Assembly (NCBI GenBank): GCA_036276035.1
Contig: DASUCM010000011.1
Span: 1-28,662, forward strand
From: JACDAF01 sp036276035
GTDB lineage: Bacteria; Chloroflexota; Limnocylindria; P2-11E
Direction of reading: 5' to 3'
DNA: 28,662 nt
The notes under the pieces are model-generated. The model was not told the DNA's origin. It saw nothing but the letters and a program-made list of their open reading frames with translations, and ran no database searches. Positions 1 through 9,508 of the stretch are shown here, in pieces. Made by a program: the position numbers and the translations under genes. How positions within the stretch are numbered: the stretch's first letter is position 1; each line of letters begins with the position of its first letter.

Positions 1-536
1 ACCATCTCCGCGCGGCCCGGCCGGAACCGCCCGTCGAGGCCGTCGACGACCCTCCGGTCGTCCTTGCCGATCCGGTAGTAGGCAGGGCCCTGCGCGTCCC
101 AGCAGGCGCGGAAGGCCGTCGCGGCCTGCTGGTGGTCCGCCGGCGCGATGACGGCGATCCCCGGCTGGGTCCGCATCACGGCCACGTCCTCGAGCGCGTG
201 GTGCGAGGCGCCGGCCGGCCCGTACTCGAAGCCCCCGCCCACACCGACGACGCGCACCGGAAGCCCGTGGAGGATGGGGCCGTTCCGGATGAACTCGTAG
301 GGCCGCAGCGCGGCGAACGTGGCGATGGAGTACGCGTAGGCGATGAAGCCGCCCTCGGCGAGACCGGTCGCCACGCCGATCATGTTCTGCTCGGCGACCC
401 CCACGTTGAAGAAGCGCTTCGGGTGCGCCTCCGCGAAGGGCTCGACGACCGTGTAGCCGAGGTCCCCGACGAGCAGGACGACCCGGTCGTCGGCTGAGGC
501 CAGGTCCGTCAGCGCGCGGACGAACGCTGCGCGCAT
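1..536 (-). CDS. Transketolase, C-terminal (pyrimidine-binding) subunit, partial
   Basis: This is the second half of a split transketolase, which together with the neighbouring N-terminal subunit would transfer two-carbon ketol units between sugar phosphates with thiamine diphosphate. The reading frame begins MRAAFVRALTDLASADDRVV and continues through VGVAEQNMIGVATGLAEGG, the classic motif of the pyrimidine-binding domain, whose Glu contacts the cofactor. It then runs through an HHALEDVAVMR-like segment typical of this domain. The frame runs off the left edge of the window, so the C-terminal domain is not seen. The ATG at 534-536 lies inside the end of the upstream subunit gene (28-nt overlap), so the two are probably translationally coupled. 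Family assignment is secure; the physiological sugar substrate is not known. Confidence 0.9.
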   Translation of the reverse strand, partial: MRAAFVRALTDLASADDRVVLLVGDLGYTVVEPFAEAHPKRFFNVGVAEQNMIGVATGLAEGGFIAYAYSIATFAALRPYEFIRNGPILHGLPVRVVGVGGGFEYGPAGASHHALEDVAVMRTQPGIAVIAPADHQQAATAFRACWDAQGPAYYRIGKDDRRVVDGLDGRFRPGRAEM

Positions 537-1360
537 CCCAGCTCCTCGATCTCCGCGAGCGCCTGCCGGTACTCGTCGTCCGACATCGGCCAGTAGTGCC
601 ACTTGATCTGGCTCTCCATGTACGACACGCCGCGGCCGAACGTGGTGCGAGCGAGGACGACGTGCGGCGCGCCCTGGGTCGAGTCGAAGCCGCCGATCGC
701 GCGCGTGAGCGCGGCGCGGTCGTGCCCGTCCACCTCCACCGCGTCCCACCCGAACGCGCGCCAGCGATCGATGAGCGGCGCGAGCGAGAGGACGTCCTTC
801 GTGTAGCCGAGGGCCTGCTGCCCGTTGACGTCGACGATGGCGATGAGCCCGGCGAGGCGGTGGTGCGCGGAGAACATGACCGCTTCCCAGGTCGAGCCTT
901 CGTCGCACTCCGCGTCGCTCAGGATCGCGAAGGTGCGCCGGGGCGTGCCGGCGAGCCGCGCGGCGAGGGCCGAGCCGGCAGCGACCGCGAGGCCCTGGCC
1001 CAGCGAGCCGGTCGAGAAGTCGACGCCGCGCAGCGCGTGCTCCGGGTGGACGCCGAGCAGGGTGGCGTCGCCGTGGAAGGACGCCAGCTCCTCGTCGCCG
1101 ATCCACCCGCGCGCCCGCAGCGCGGCGTACAGCGCGAGCGCGGCGTGCCCCTTCGAGAGGACGAGCCGGTCGCGCCCTCGATCGGCCGGGTCGTCGACGT
1201 GGAGGATCCCGCCGTAGAGGGCCGCGACGATGTCCGCGATCGAGAGCGCCGATCCGATGTGGCCGACATGCGCGCGCTTCGACTGCTCGAGGATCGTGCG
1301 GCGGATGAAGTAGCCGCAGAGGTGGTCGCGATGTGTGCTGGAGGCGTCCGCCCCGACCAT
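509..1360 (-). CDS. Transketolase, N-terminal (TPP-binding) subunit
   Basis: A 283-residue thiamine-diphosphate-binding half of a split transketolase. Recognisable elements are VGHIGSALS near residues 32-40, LSKGHAALALY at 68-78, STGSLGQGLAVA at 116-126 and the cofactor/Mg motif SDAECDEGSTWEA at 148-160 with Asn179 downstream. The canonical Gly-Asp-Gly is Ser-Asp-Ala here, a variant I believe also occurs in other small split transketolases. The length matches the N-terminal domain alone (a full transketolase is about 650 residues). The ATG directly abuts the TAG of the preceding GAF-protein gene and no good Shine-Dalgarno precedes it, which points to coupled translation. Placement downstream of regulatory genes suggests that carbon flow is under the control of this cluster, but that is inference. 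Confidence 0.92.
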   Translation of the reverse strand: MVGADASSTHRDHLCGYFIRRTILEQSKRAHVGHIGSALSIADIVAALYGGILHVDDPADRGRDRLVLSKGHAALALYAALRARGWIGDEELASFHGDATLLGVHPEHALRGVDFSTGSLGQGLAVAAGSALAARLAGTPRRTFAILSDAECDEGSTWEAVMFSAHHRLAGLIAIVDVNGQQALGYTKDVLSLAPLIDRWRAFGWDAVEVDGHDRAALTRAIGGFDSTQGAPHVVLARTTFGRGVSYMESQIKWHYWPMSDDEYRQALAEIEELGCAQRSSAR

Positions 1361-2596
1361 CTACGCGAGCCAGCCCCAGAAGGCGACGAGCAGCAGGAGC
1401 CCGGCGAGCACGAAGATGAGCGGCTCCGTGAGGAAAACGCCCACGGCGGCCGCGATGAGCGCCAGGGCGAACAGCGGGACCACCCAGCCGCGGCGCGCGC
1501 GCGCGGCCGATGCCGCCGCGGCGGTCCCGGTCCCCGTCGCCGCCGCCGGCCCGGTCGCGGCCGCCGGCCCGGCGGCGGCGAGGGCCGCAGGGCGCGGCGC
1601 GGGCTCGCTGGCCCGCTGCGACGCGGTCTTCGGCGCCGGTGCGGCTGCGACCTCCGCGCGCGCGGCGGGAGGGGGGAGCGCGCGCTGCGCGCGCGCGAGC
1701 CCGATCGTCTCGGCGAGCGTCGGCGCAAGGGTGAGGTCCGCGGAGGTGAACGGGCGCGCGGGCTGGCCGAGGACGAGCATCCCGCGGTCGGCGCCCGATG
1801 CCGGGAGCGGCGCCGCGATGACCTCGCCAGCGGGACCCATCCACGCCGCCCCGCCGTTCTGCCCGCGCGGCACCCGCTGCGTCTGGCCGTCGCGGACGAC
1901 GCGCTGCACCGTCGCATCGGTGTCGATGCGCACGCGAGCCTGCTCTCCGCTGTAGCCGTGCCCGTCCGCGAGCCGCAGCCAGCCGTCCTCGTCGACCCAG
2001 ATCCCGACGACGCCATAGCCGAGCGCGTCGGCGACGACCGCGGCCGTCCTCGCGGGACCGCCGGCGCGCAGGCCGAGGCGCGAGACCTCGTACAGGGCGA
2101 TCGCGTGGCGGCGGTCGTCCAGCGCGCGCCTGAGCTCGGCGTCGTCCGGCCGCTGTTCGAGCGTGCTGCGCTGCAGGACGCTCGACACGGCGAGCTCGAG
2201 GCCGACGAGCTGCGCGAGCTCGCCGGGCGATGCGCCGGTGGCCGCGTCGTACGTCGGCGCGACGCGAAGCGCGACGAGCGCGCCGATGATGCGGTCCGCC
2301 CACGGGATCGGCGCGACGACGATCGAGTTCGCCGTCCGGCCGTCGGAGAGCGCGACCTGGGTCTCGGCGCGCCGTTGCACGGTGCGCTGCTTCACCGCGG
2401 ACCAGACCAGGTACTGCGCCGCGCCCTCGAGCCACGCCGGATCACGGCCGACGTTGTGCTCCGCGAACGCGACGTAGCGCCCATCCGGCAGCGGCAGGAC
2501 CACCGCGAGCGCGTCCGATGCGGCGAGCGACGAGAGCGCCCGAACGCGGGTGGACCAGAACTCCTTGTCGCGCTCGGCCAGCGCCTGGTCAGCCAT
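1361..2596 (-). CDS. GAF-domain protein with C-terminal membrane anchor
   Basis: A 411-residue protein with two regions that look like GAF domains (about residues 10-150 and 165-300), an Ala/Pro-rich linker (about 305-365), and two hydrophobic segments at the very C-terminus (roughly 368-388 and 390-409). The sensor part would therefore sit in the cytoplasm, tethered at its C-terminus. No kinase, cyclase or phosphodiesterase domain is present, so the output is unknown. Its ATG overlaps the stop of the response-regulator gene by 8 nt, so the two are almost certainly co-translated and may act as partners. GAF calls rest on general pattern (the FTSADLTLAPTLAETIGLA helix after a core sheet) and are moderate in confidence; the ligand cannot be predicted. 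Confidence 0.7.
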   Translation of the reverse strand: MADQALAERDKEFWSTRVRALSSLAASDALAVVLPLPDGRYVAFAEHNVGRDPAWLEGAAQYLVWSAVKQRTVQRRAETQVALSDGRTANSIVVAPIPWADRIIGALVALRVAPTYDAATGASPGELAQLVGLELAVSSVLQRSTLEQRPDDAELRRALDDRRHAIALYEVSRLGLRAGGPARTAAVVADALGYGVVGIWVDEDGWLRLADGHGYSGEQARVRIDTDATVQRVVRDGQTQRVPRGQNGGAAWMGPAGEVIAAPLPASGADRGMLVLGQPARPFTSADLTLAPTLAETIGLARAQRALPPPAARAEVAAAPAPKTASQRASEPAPRPAALAAAGPAAATGPAAATGTGTAAAASAARARRGWVVPLFALALIAAAVGVFLTEPLIFVLAGLLLLVAFWGWLA

Positions 2597-3422
2597 CGAT
2601 GAGCGGTGCCTCCACCTGGAGCTCGAGCATGCCGCGCTCGACCCCGGTCACGCGAAGACGGCGCGATCCGTCGACCAGCTCCTTCGCGAGCGCGTCAGGC
2701 GACGCCCCCGGGTTGAGCGCGACGCGGAGCGACGCGCGGTCGCCGAGAAGATCGCGGATGTAGACCTGCTCCACCTGCGGGAGTCGGTCGATGAACCGTT
2801 CGATGAGGACCGCCTGCGCGAACGACCCGACGCCGACGAGCCGGAGCTCGATCGGGTCCGGCCGCGGCAGCGGCATCGGAGCCGGAGTGAACGTGAGCGA
2901 TGTCGGTGCCGCCTCCGGAAGCGGCGGCCGCAGCGGCGCCGTCGGTCGCGCGGCAGGCGGCTGCGGGGCCGACCGAGGCAACGTCGTCGGCCCCGCGCCG
3001 CCGCCACTGCTGCCCGCGAGCTCAAGCTGTCGCGGCGTCAGCAGCGTCCCGCCGTCGGCCACGACGCGCAGCGCCTCCAGCACGTCGTCGATCGCCTTGT
3101 CCTTCGTCATGAAGCCGATCGCGCCGGCCTGGAGCGCGCTCACCATCGCGCCGTCGCTCGTGTCGCTCGTGAGCACGATCACCCGCGTCGCGGGGGACAC
3201 CGAGAGGAACCGCGGGATGAGCATGTCCGCGCTATAGCCGGGAAGGTGGAAGTCGAGGAGCACGATGTCGGGCCGCTCTTCGCGGACCATCGCGAGCGCC
3301 TGCGGGCCGGTGACCGCGATGCCGACGAGCCGGTAGCGCTCGATCTCCTTGATCACGCTCGCAAGGGAGGACGCGAAGAGGAAGTGATCGTCGACGACCT
3401 GGACCGTGACGCGGTCCGTCAC
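2589..3422 (-). CDS. Response regulator with non-DNA-binding C-terminal domain
   Basis: A 277-residue protein whose first ~120 residues form a receiver domain: acidic pair Asp11-Asp12, phospho-acceptor Asp57 in LLDFHLPG, Thr85 in VLTSD and Lys107 in FMTKDK are all present, so it should be phosphorylatable. The start of a NarL-like linker (LTPRQLEL) is visible, but no helix-turn-helix follows. Instead a Pro/Ala-rich linker (about 133-185) leads to a compact domain (about 188-270) beginning IELRLVGVGSFAQAVLIERF with alternating strands and helices, perhaps ferredoxin-like. No sensor kinase is adjacent. It lies 28 nt downstream of the Crp-type gene and overlaps the GAF gene, suggesting one operon. 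Output is probably by protein-protein contact; this is inference. Confidence 0.85.
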   Translation of the reverse strand: MTDRVTVQVVDDHFLFASSLASVIKEIERYRLVGIAVTGPQALAMVREERPDIVLLDFHLPGYSADMLIPRFLSVSPATRVIVLTSDTSDGAMVSALQAGAIGFMTKDKAIDDVLEALRVVADGGTLLTPRQLELAGSSGGGAGPTTLPRSAPQPPAARPTAPLRPPLPEAAPTSLTFTPAPMPLPRPDPIELRLVGVGSFAQAVLIERFIDRLPQVEQVYIRDLLGDRASLRVALNPGASPDALAKELVDGSRRLRVTGVERGMLELQVEAPLIDG

Positions 3423-3450
3423 GCCTAGCGTCCCGCGCCGGCCCGGGTCA

Positions 3451-4113
3451 CTAGTAGATGTGTCGGCGCAGCTCGTCAGGCTGCAGGACCCGGATCGATC
3501 CGGATGCGGATTCGATGAGCCCGCGGCGCCGGTAGAACTGCAGCCAGCGGTTCACGCTCTCACGCGACGCGCCGACCATCGCCGCGAGCTCCGACTGGGT
3601 GAGGCCCGTCGCCGCCTCGGGCGACTCCGAGAGCTGGAGCAGCGCGCGCGCGAGACGCGCGGGCACGTCGAGGAAGGCCGCGTCCTGGACGAGCTGGTCG
3701 GTCCGGCGGAGCCGGCGCGAGAGCGCCGCGAGCAGCTTCGTCGCGACCGCGGGTGCGCGGTCGAGGAAGGCGAGGAAGTCGTCGCGCTCGAGCACGAGCA
3801 GCGCGGTGTCCTCCTTCGCGACCGCATCGGCGGAGCGCGGCTCGCCGTCGAGCAGCGCGAGCTCGCCGAAGAAATCGCCGGGACCGAGGATCGTGAGGAT
3901 GACCTCTTTGCCTTCAGGCGAGGTCCGCTGCACTTTCACGACGCCGCTCTCGATGACGTACAGGCTGGACCCGGGGTCGTCCTGGCGGAAGACGGCCTTA
4001 CCCGCGCGCACGGTCCGGCGCTGCAGCGAGCCCGCGAGCTTCTCCAGCTCGTCCGCCGGCACGCCCGCGAAGAACGGCACCTTGCTGAGCACGGTGCTCA
4101 CGCTCACGGCCAT
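3451..4113 (-). CDS. Crp/Fnr-family transcriptional regulator
   Basis: A 220-residue CRP-type regulator. The N-terminal cyclic-nucleotide-binding domain (about 8-125) includes the phosphate-binding cassette FGELALLDGEPRSA with Glu84, Arg93 and Ser94 matching the cAMP-contacting residues of E. coli CRP. Thr138 in the long C-helix matches CRP Thr127, while the adjacent Ser128 is Asp here. The C-terminal winged helix has GASRESVNRWL: Arg184, Glu185 and Arg189 align with CRP Arg180, Glu181 and Arg185, which read TGTGA half-sites. No Cys cluster for an Fe-S centre is seen. I chose the ATG at 4111-4113 because a GGGGGAAGAGG Shine-Dalgarno lies just upstream and the frame before it is not protein-like. 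It heads a minus-strand operon. A cAMP ligand is likely given the class III cyclase at 23256, but unproven. Confidence 0.92.
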   Translation of the reverse strand: MAVSVSTVLSKVPFFAGVPADELEKLAGSLQRRTVRAGKAVFRQDDPGSSLYVIESGVVKVQRTSPEGKEVILTILGPGDFFGELALLDGEPRSADAVAKEDTALLVLERDDFLAFLDRAPAVATKLLAALSRRLRRTDQLVQDAAFLDVPARLARALLQLSESPEAATGLTQSELAAMVGASRESVNRWLQFYRRRGLIESASGSIRVLQPDELRRHIY

Positions 4114-4176
4114 GTCCTCTTCCCCCTTGTGCTGCGCGCAGTGTCCCACGCCGCCTCGCCATGCGACAATCCACTG
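4114..4176. promoter_or_regulatory. Divergent promoter region between crp-type gene and aminotransferase
   Basis: Only 63 bp separate the two divergent starts. On the plus strand GACAAT at 4165-4170 is a plausible -10, 6 nt before the GTG at 4177, with no Shine-Dalgarno, so the aminotransferase mRNA may be leaderless. On the minus strand a TTGTCG-like -35 overlaps this same element and a GACACT-like -10 lies about 18 bp further on. Transcription in one direction would therefore compete with the other. Assigned by eye only. Confidence 0.4.
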
Positions 4177-5466
<1,290 letters not shown>

Positions 5467-6201
5467 CGCCGGGGCACACGTCGTTCAGCGCCTCCTTGCC
5501 GTCGCCGGCGGGCTTGCCCTGTTCAGCGCGCTCGTCCTCATCGCCGTCCTCGCCCGGCCCGCGCCACCCGTCGCGACACCCACTCCGTCCGTCGCACGCC
5601 CCACCGCGTCCGCGAGCGTGACCCCGAGCGCGACCGCGGACCGGAACGTCCCGGCGGCCTGCGCCGCGGACGTACGAGGGCAGACCTTCGCGACCGGCTC
5701 GCTCGAGGAGCGGCTTGCCGGCGCGCGCAGCTGGGCCGCGTCCAACCGCGGTCGGCCTGCCTCGCTCGTGCTCACCGATGCCGTGCTCACGGAGAGCGTC
5801 CGCCTGAGCCTCAGCGGTCCCGACGCGCCGCCGTTCCGCGACCCGACCGTGGCGATCCGGCCGGAGGCCATCCGGGTGAGCGGGACCGCGACCGCGGCCT
5901 TCCTGCGCTTCCCGATCCGCGCGTCGCTCGTCCCCGAGGTCTCGGGCGGCGTGCTCCGGTTCAGCGTCCGCGAGCTCGACACGGGCGGTCTTCCGAGCGC
6001 GTTCCGGCCGCAGGTCGAGCGCCTCATCGCGCAGGCGGCCGATCCGGCTGCCTGGGCGCTGCCGCTCCGCGTCGAGGCCTTCACCCTGCGATCAGGCTGC
6101 GCCGTCCTCACGGGTCTGGCCTAGCCAGCGGCGCTCCAGGTGGGCCGCCCGTCCCGGGCCTCGCGGCGCGAACTTGCACCCCGAACCCCCTTGACGACCT
6201 G

Positions 6202-6248
6202 CCACAACGGGTAGATAGTCCGCTCCCTGCGGCCACAACATCTAGGGT
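6202..6248 (+). promoter_or_regulatory. Tandem NrdR-like boxes and promoter upstream of nrdJ
   Basis: Two 16-bp sites start with the same CCACAAC, at 6202-6217 and 6233-6248, exactly 31 bp apart, i.e. three helical turns, which is the usual geometry of NrdR box pairs. The downstream site, CCACAACATCTAGGGT, agrees with the NrdR consensus (acaCwAtATaTwGtgt) at 12 of 16 positions by my count; the upstream site agrees at about 8. A TTGACG at 6191-6196 followed by TAGATA at 6212-6217 may form a promoter (15-bp spacer), with TAGATA inside the first box, so that NrdR binding would block it. A 6-bp hairpin (6247-6265) follows in the leader. The gap 6125-6201 otherwise shows nothing recognisable. Confidence 0.6.
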
Positions 6249-6314
6249 CAGGGGGCCGGCCTGACGCGAGATGTGGGGTCAAGAACGGACCTCGCGGAGG
6301 AGAAGGGTACCCAG

Positions 6315-9074
6315 ATGGCCATCGCCGATCTTGAGCGTCAGTCCGTCCCACAGTCCGAGCCCCGCGGCCTGCGGTTCCCCCGTACCTTCACCCGCGACGG
6401 CGTTCACCCCTACGACGAGGTCGAGTGGGAGCTGCGCGACGCCGCGATCCCGGGCGAGAACGGGAACGTCTTCGAGCAGAAGGGCGTCGAGGTCCCGAAG
6501 CCGTGGTCGATGACGGCCACGAACGTCGTGGCCTCGAAGTACTTCCGCGGCAAGCTCGGGACACCCGCCCGCGAGACGAGCGTCCGGCAGATGGTCGACC
6601 GGGTCGTCGACACGATCGCGCGCTGGGGCGTCGAGGGTGGCTACTTCGCGAGCGTCGCCGACGCCGACGTCTTCGCGGATGAGCTCCGGGCGCTCATGGT
6701 GAACCAGTACGCCTCGTTCAACTCCCCCGTGTGGTTCAACATCGGCGTGCCGGGCGCCCGCCAGCAGGCCTCCGCCTGCTTCATCCTCTCCGTCGAGGAC
6801 TCGATGGACTCGATCCTCGACTGGTTCAAGACCGAGGGCGTCATCTTCAAGGGCGGCTCCGGGTCGGGGATCAACGTCTCCACGATCCGCTCGAGCAAGG
6901 AGCAGCTCTCCGGTGGCGGTCTCGCCTCGGGGCCCGTCTCCTTCATGCGCGGTGCCGACTCGGTCGCCGGCTCGATCAAGTCCGGCGGCACGACCCGTCG
7001 CGCCGCGAAGATGGTCGTCCTGAACTCGGACCACCCGGACGTCCGCGAGTTCATCTGGTGCAAGGCGAAGGAAGAGAAGAAGGCCTGGGCGCTCGGCGAG
7101 CAGGGCTACGACATGGGCCTGAACGGCGAGGCCTGGCAGTCGATCCAGTTCCAGAACGCCAACAACTCGGTCCGTGCCACCGACGATTTCATGCGCGCCG
7201 CGCTCGCCGACGAGGACTGGGCGCTGCACGCGGTGAGCGAGCCGTCACGCGTCATCGAGACGGTGAGGGCGCGCGCGCTCCTGCGCGAGATCGCCGAAGC
7301 GACGTGGGCCTGCGGGGACCCGGGCATGCAGTTCGACACGACGATCAACGACTGGCACACCTGCCCGGTCTCGGGCCGGATCAACGGCTCGAACCCGTGC
7401 TCCGAGTACATGCACGTCGACGACTCCGCCTGCAACCTCGCGAGCCTGAACCTCATGCGCTTCGTCGGCGAGGACGGCGAGTTCGACGCGGCGCTCTTCG
7501 CGCGCGCGGTCGACGTCGTCTTCACCGCGCAGGAGATCCTCGTCGGCTTCACCGACTACCCGACGCCGAAGATCACGCGCAACGCGAAGGCGATGCGCCA
7601 GCTCGGTCTCGGCTACGCGAACCTCGGTGCCCTGCTCATGTCGCGCGGGCTGGCCTACGACTCCGAGGCCGGCCGCGCCTACGCCGCGTCCATCACCGCG
7701 ATCATGACGGGCGAGGCGTACGCGCAGTCCGCGCGCATCGCGAGCATCGTTGGCCCGTACGAGGCCTACGCGCTGAACCGGCAGCCGCACGACCGCGTCA
7801 TGGAGATGCACCGGCTCGCGTCGTACCGCATCCGGGAAGGGATCCTGCCCGCCGACCTTGTCGCCGCGGCGCGTGCGACCTGGGACGAGGCGGTCGCGCT
7901 CGGGCGTGAGCACGGGTACCGCAATGCGCAGGCGTCAGTGCTCGCCCCGACCGGGACGATCAGCTTCATGATGGATTGCGACACGACCGGCGTGGAGCCG
8001 GACATCGCGCTCGTGAAGTACAAGAAGCTCGTCGGCGGCGGGATGCTGAAGCTCGTGAACGGCACCGTCCCGGCCGCGCTCCGGAAGCTCGGCTACACCG
8101 AGACGGAATCGAGTGCCATCACGACGCACATCGAGCAGCAGGGCACGATCGAAGGGGCCCCCGGCCTCCGCGCGGACCACCTTCCCGTCTTCGACTGCGC
8201 GTTCGTGCCGCAGAACGGGTCCCGTTCGATCACCCACATGGGCCACATCAAGATGATGGGCGCGGTCCAGCCGTTCATCTCCGGGGCGATCAGCAAGACC
8301 GTGAACCTGCCGGAGACCGCGACGGTCGAGGACGTCATGGACGCGTACGTCCAGGCCTGGAAGCACGGGGTGAAGGCGATCGCGATCTACCGCGACGGCA
8401 GCAAGAAGGTCCAGCCGCTCTCGACGGGCAAGGAGACCTCCAACAGCGTGAAGGGCGCGACGGTCACCGAGCGCATCGTCGAGGTCCCGCGCCCACGCCG
8501 CCGGCTCGCCGACACGCGCCACTCGGTCACGCACAAGTTCACGATCGAGGGGCACGAGGGCTACATCACTGTCGGCCTCTTCGACGACAACACGCCCGGC
8601 GAGATCTTCATCAAGATGGCGAAGGAGGGCTCGACGCTCTCCGGGATGATGGATTCCTTCGCCACGAGCGTCTCGCTGCTCTTCCAGTACGGCGTCCCCC
8701 TGACGCACCTCGTCGAGAAGTTCGGCCACGTGCGCTTCGAGCCGAGCGGCTGGACCGGCAACCCCGAGATCGGCTTCGCGAAGTCGATCGTCGACTACGT
8801 GTTCCGCTGGCTCGGGCAGCGCTTCCTCTCGCTCGACGACAAGACGATGCTCGGGCTCGTCCGCACGACCGATGTCGTCGTCGACCCGGCCCCGCAGCTC
8901 GAGCTCATGGAGAAGATCGTGGCGCAGGCACCCGTCGTCGAGACGGGTCCAAGCGCCCGCCGCCTCAACTCGACACCCGACGCGCCCCCGTGTCCCCGCT
9001 GTGGCTGGCTCACGGTCCGGAGCGGCACCTGCCACAAGTGCGAGAACTGCGGAGAGACGACCGGGTGTAGCTAA
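6315..9074 (+). CDS. nrdJ: Vitamin B12-dependent (class II) ribonucleoside-diphosphate reductase
   Basis: A 919-residue adenosylcobalamin-dependent reductase that makes deoxyribonucleotides without oxygen requirement. Active-site residues are visible: Cys155 in SACFILSVED, the N-x-C-x-E triad Asn360/Cys362/Glu364 in NPCSEY, and the partner Cys373 in DDSACNLASLNL. The phosphate-binding PTGTISFMMDCDTTG loop follows, then a TSCPD-type domain (HKFTIEGHEGYITVGLFDD). The C-terminus is Cys-rich (CPRCGW...CHKCENCGETTGCS) and probably combines a zinc ribbon with the redox-active tail. I chose the ATG at 6315 because GGAGGAGAAGGG (6296-6307) precedes it at good distance; an in-frame GTG at 6273 has no such site. 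No B subunit gene is nearby, as expected for class II. Confidence 0.97.
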   Translation: MAIADLERQSVPQSEPRGLRFPRTFTRDGVHPYDEVEWELRDAAIPGENGNVFEQKGVEVPKPWSMTATNVVASKYFRGKLGTPARETSVRQMVDRVVDTIARWGVEGGYFASVADADVFADELRALMVNQYASFNSPVWFNIGVPGARQQASACFILSVEDSMDSILDWFKTEGVIFKGGSGSGINVSTIRSSKEQLSGGGLASGPVSFMRGADSVAGSIKSGGTTRRAAKMVVLNSDHPDVREFIWCKAKEEKKAWALGEQGYDMGLNGEAWQSIQFQNANNSVRATDDFMRAALADEDWALHAVSEPSRVIETVRARALLREIAEATWACGDPGMQFDTTINDWHTCPVSGRINGSNPCSEYMHVDDSACNLASLNLMRFVGEDGEFDAALFARAVDVVFTAQEILVGFTDYPTPKITRNAKAMRQLGLGYANLGALLMSRGLAYDSEAGRAYAASITAIMTGEAYAQSARIASIVGPYEAYALNRQPHDRVMEMHRLASYRIREGILPADLVAAARATWDEAVALGREHGYRNAQASVLAPTGTISFMMDCDTTGVEPDIALVKYKKLVGGGMLKLVNGTVPAALRKLGYTETESSAITTHIEQQGTIEGAPGLRADHLPVFDCAFVPQNGSRSITHMGHIKMMGAVQPFISGAISKTVNLPETATVEDVMDAYVQAWKHGVKAIAIYRDGSKKVQPLSTGKETSNSVKGATVTERIVEVPRPRRRLADTRHSVTHKFTIEGHEGYITVGLFDDNTPGEIFIKMAKEGSTLSGMMDSFATSVSLLFQYGVPLTHLVEKFGHVRFEPSGWTGNPEIGFAKSIVDYVFRWLGQRFLSLDDKTMLGLVRTTDVVVDPAPQLELMEKIVAQAPVVETGPSARRLNSTPDAPPCPRCGWLTVRSGTCHKCENCGETTGCS

Positions 9075-9091
9075 CTCCCTTTGACAGGCCC

Positions 9092-9186
9092 CGGCCGACC
9101 CGCCCGTCGGCCGTCGCGCCTCTACGGCCCGGCACTCCCTGCTCCCCTGGGGTGCCGGGCCGTTCTCTGCCCGTAGGGCAGAGAAC
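9092..9186 (+). terminator. Three consecutive perfect hairpins after nrdJ
   Basis: Three back-to-back inverted repeats follow the nrdJ stop. A: CGGCCGAC 9092-9099 with 9106-9113. B: ACGGCCCGGCAC 9124-9135 with 9152-9163 (12 bp, 16-nt loop). C: GTTCTCTGCCC 9162-9172 with 9176-9186 (11 bp, 3-nt GTA loop). B and C share two bases (9162-9163), so they are mutually exclusive at that edge. None is followed by a real T-run, so intrinsic termination is uncertain, but together they would strongly block or stabilise the nrdJ transcript end. Confidence 0.6.
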
Positions 9187-9455
9187 TCCTTGCTCGACCG
9201 CTTCGGCCCCTTCGGCCTTGCCTCAGGTGCCTCGGCGCGGCCATCACGGATCCATGCTCCCGTCGTCGCGGCAAAGCCGCTCCTCGGTCGCAGCGATGGG
9301 GGCCGCCTCGCTCCTCGGTCGCAAACGCCCCTCCCGCCGGGCCCCTCCTCGCTCGGCAGGTGCCCCATCCGGGGGCCCGGATGACGGTCCCGTCATGACG
9401 TTTCTGTGCTCCGGGTATCAAATCGGAACGACCGGGGGACGGTGCTCGTTCTCAT
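9187..9455. repeat. Non-coding stretch with direct repeats and palindromes
   Basis: No convincing gene is present. It contains a 15-bp direct repeat, CGCTCCTCGGTCGCA, at 9278-9292 and 9309-9323 (31 bp apart), a short hairpin GCGGC-aaa-GCCGC (9268-9280), a CATCCGGG/CCCGGATG inverted repeat (9366-9373 with 9376-9383), and the perfect 10-bp palindrome CGTCATGACG at 9391-9400. Reading frames crossing it have low-complexity Pro/Arg/Ser products and no domains. It may be a genome-repeated intergenic element or a structured RNA; the latter part presumably holds the promoter for the VanW gene. Confidence 0.5.
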
Positions 9456-9469
9456 AGGAGTAGGGGCGC

Positions 9470-9508
9470 ATGCTTGCGGCACGCTGCGTGCGCCTGTGGG
9501 AGAGGTAA
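9470..9508 (+). CDS. Possible 12-residue leader peptide upstream of the VanW gene
   Basis: An ATG at 9470 is preceded at ideal distance by AGGAG (9456-9460) and encodes MLAARCVRLWER before TAA at 9506-9508. The stop directly abuts, and is in frame with, the GTG start of the VanW-domain gene, whose own ribosome site (GGGAGAGG, 9498-9505) lies inside this small frame. It could be a coupling or leader peptide. Chance cannot be excluded for so short a frame. Confidence 0.35.
   Translation: MLAARCVRLWER

Noticed and set aside
596..2602. Very long open frame (668 codons) on the plus strand
   Set aside because: It is antisense to the transketolase and GAF-protein genes, Arg/Glu/Asp-rich with no domain, and arises from the lack of stops in GC-rich sequence.
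6187..6204. Cobalamin riboswitch upstream of the B12-dependent reductase
   Set aside because: The 3' half of a B12 box (GACCTGCCA) is present at 6195-6203, but the conserved aptamer core is not found upstream and only about 80 nt separate it from the previous stop codon. The repeated CCACAAC is better explained by NrdR boxes.
9278..9323. CRISPR array
   Set aside because: Only two copies of a 15-bp repeat with a 16-bp interval; too short and too few, and no cas gene in the window.
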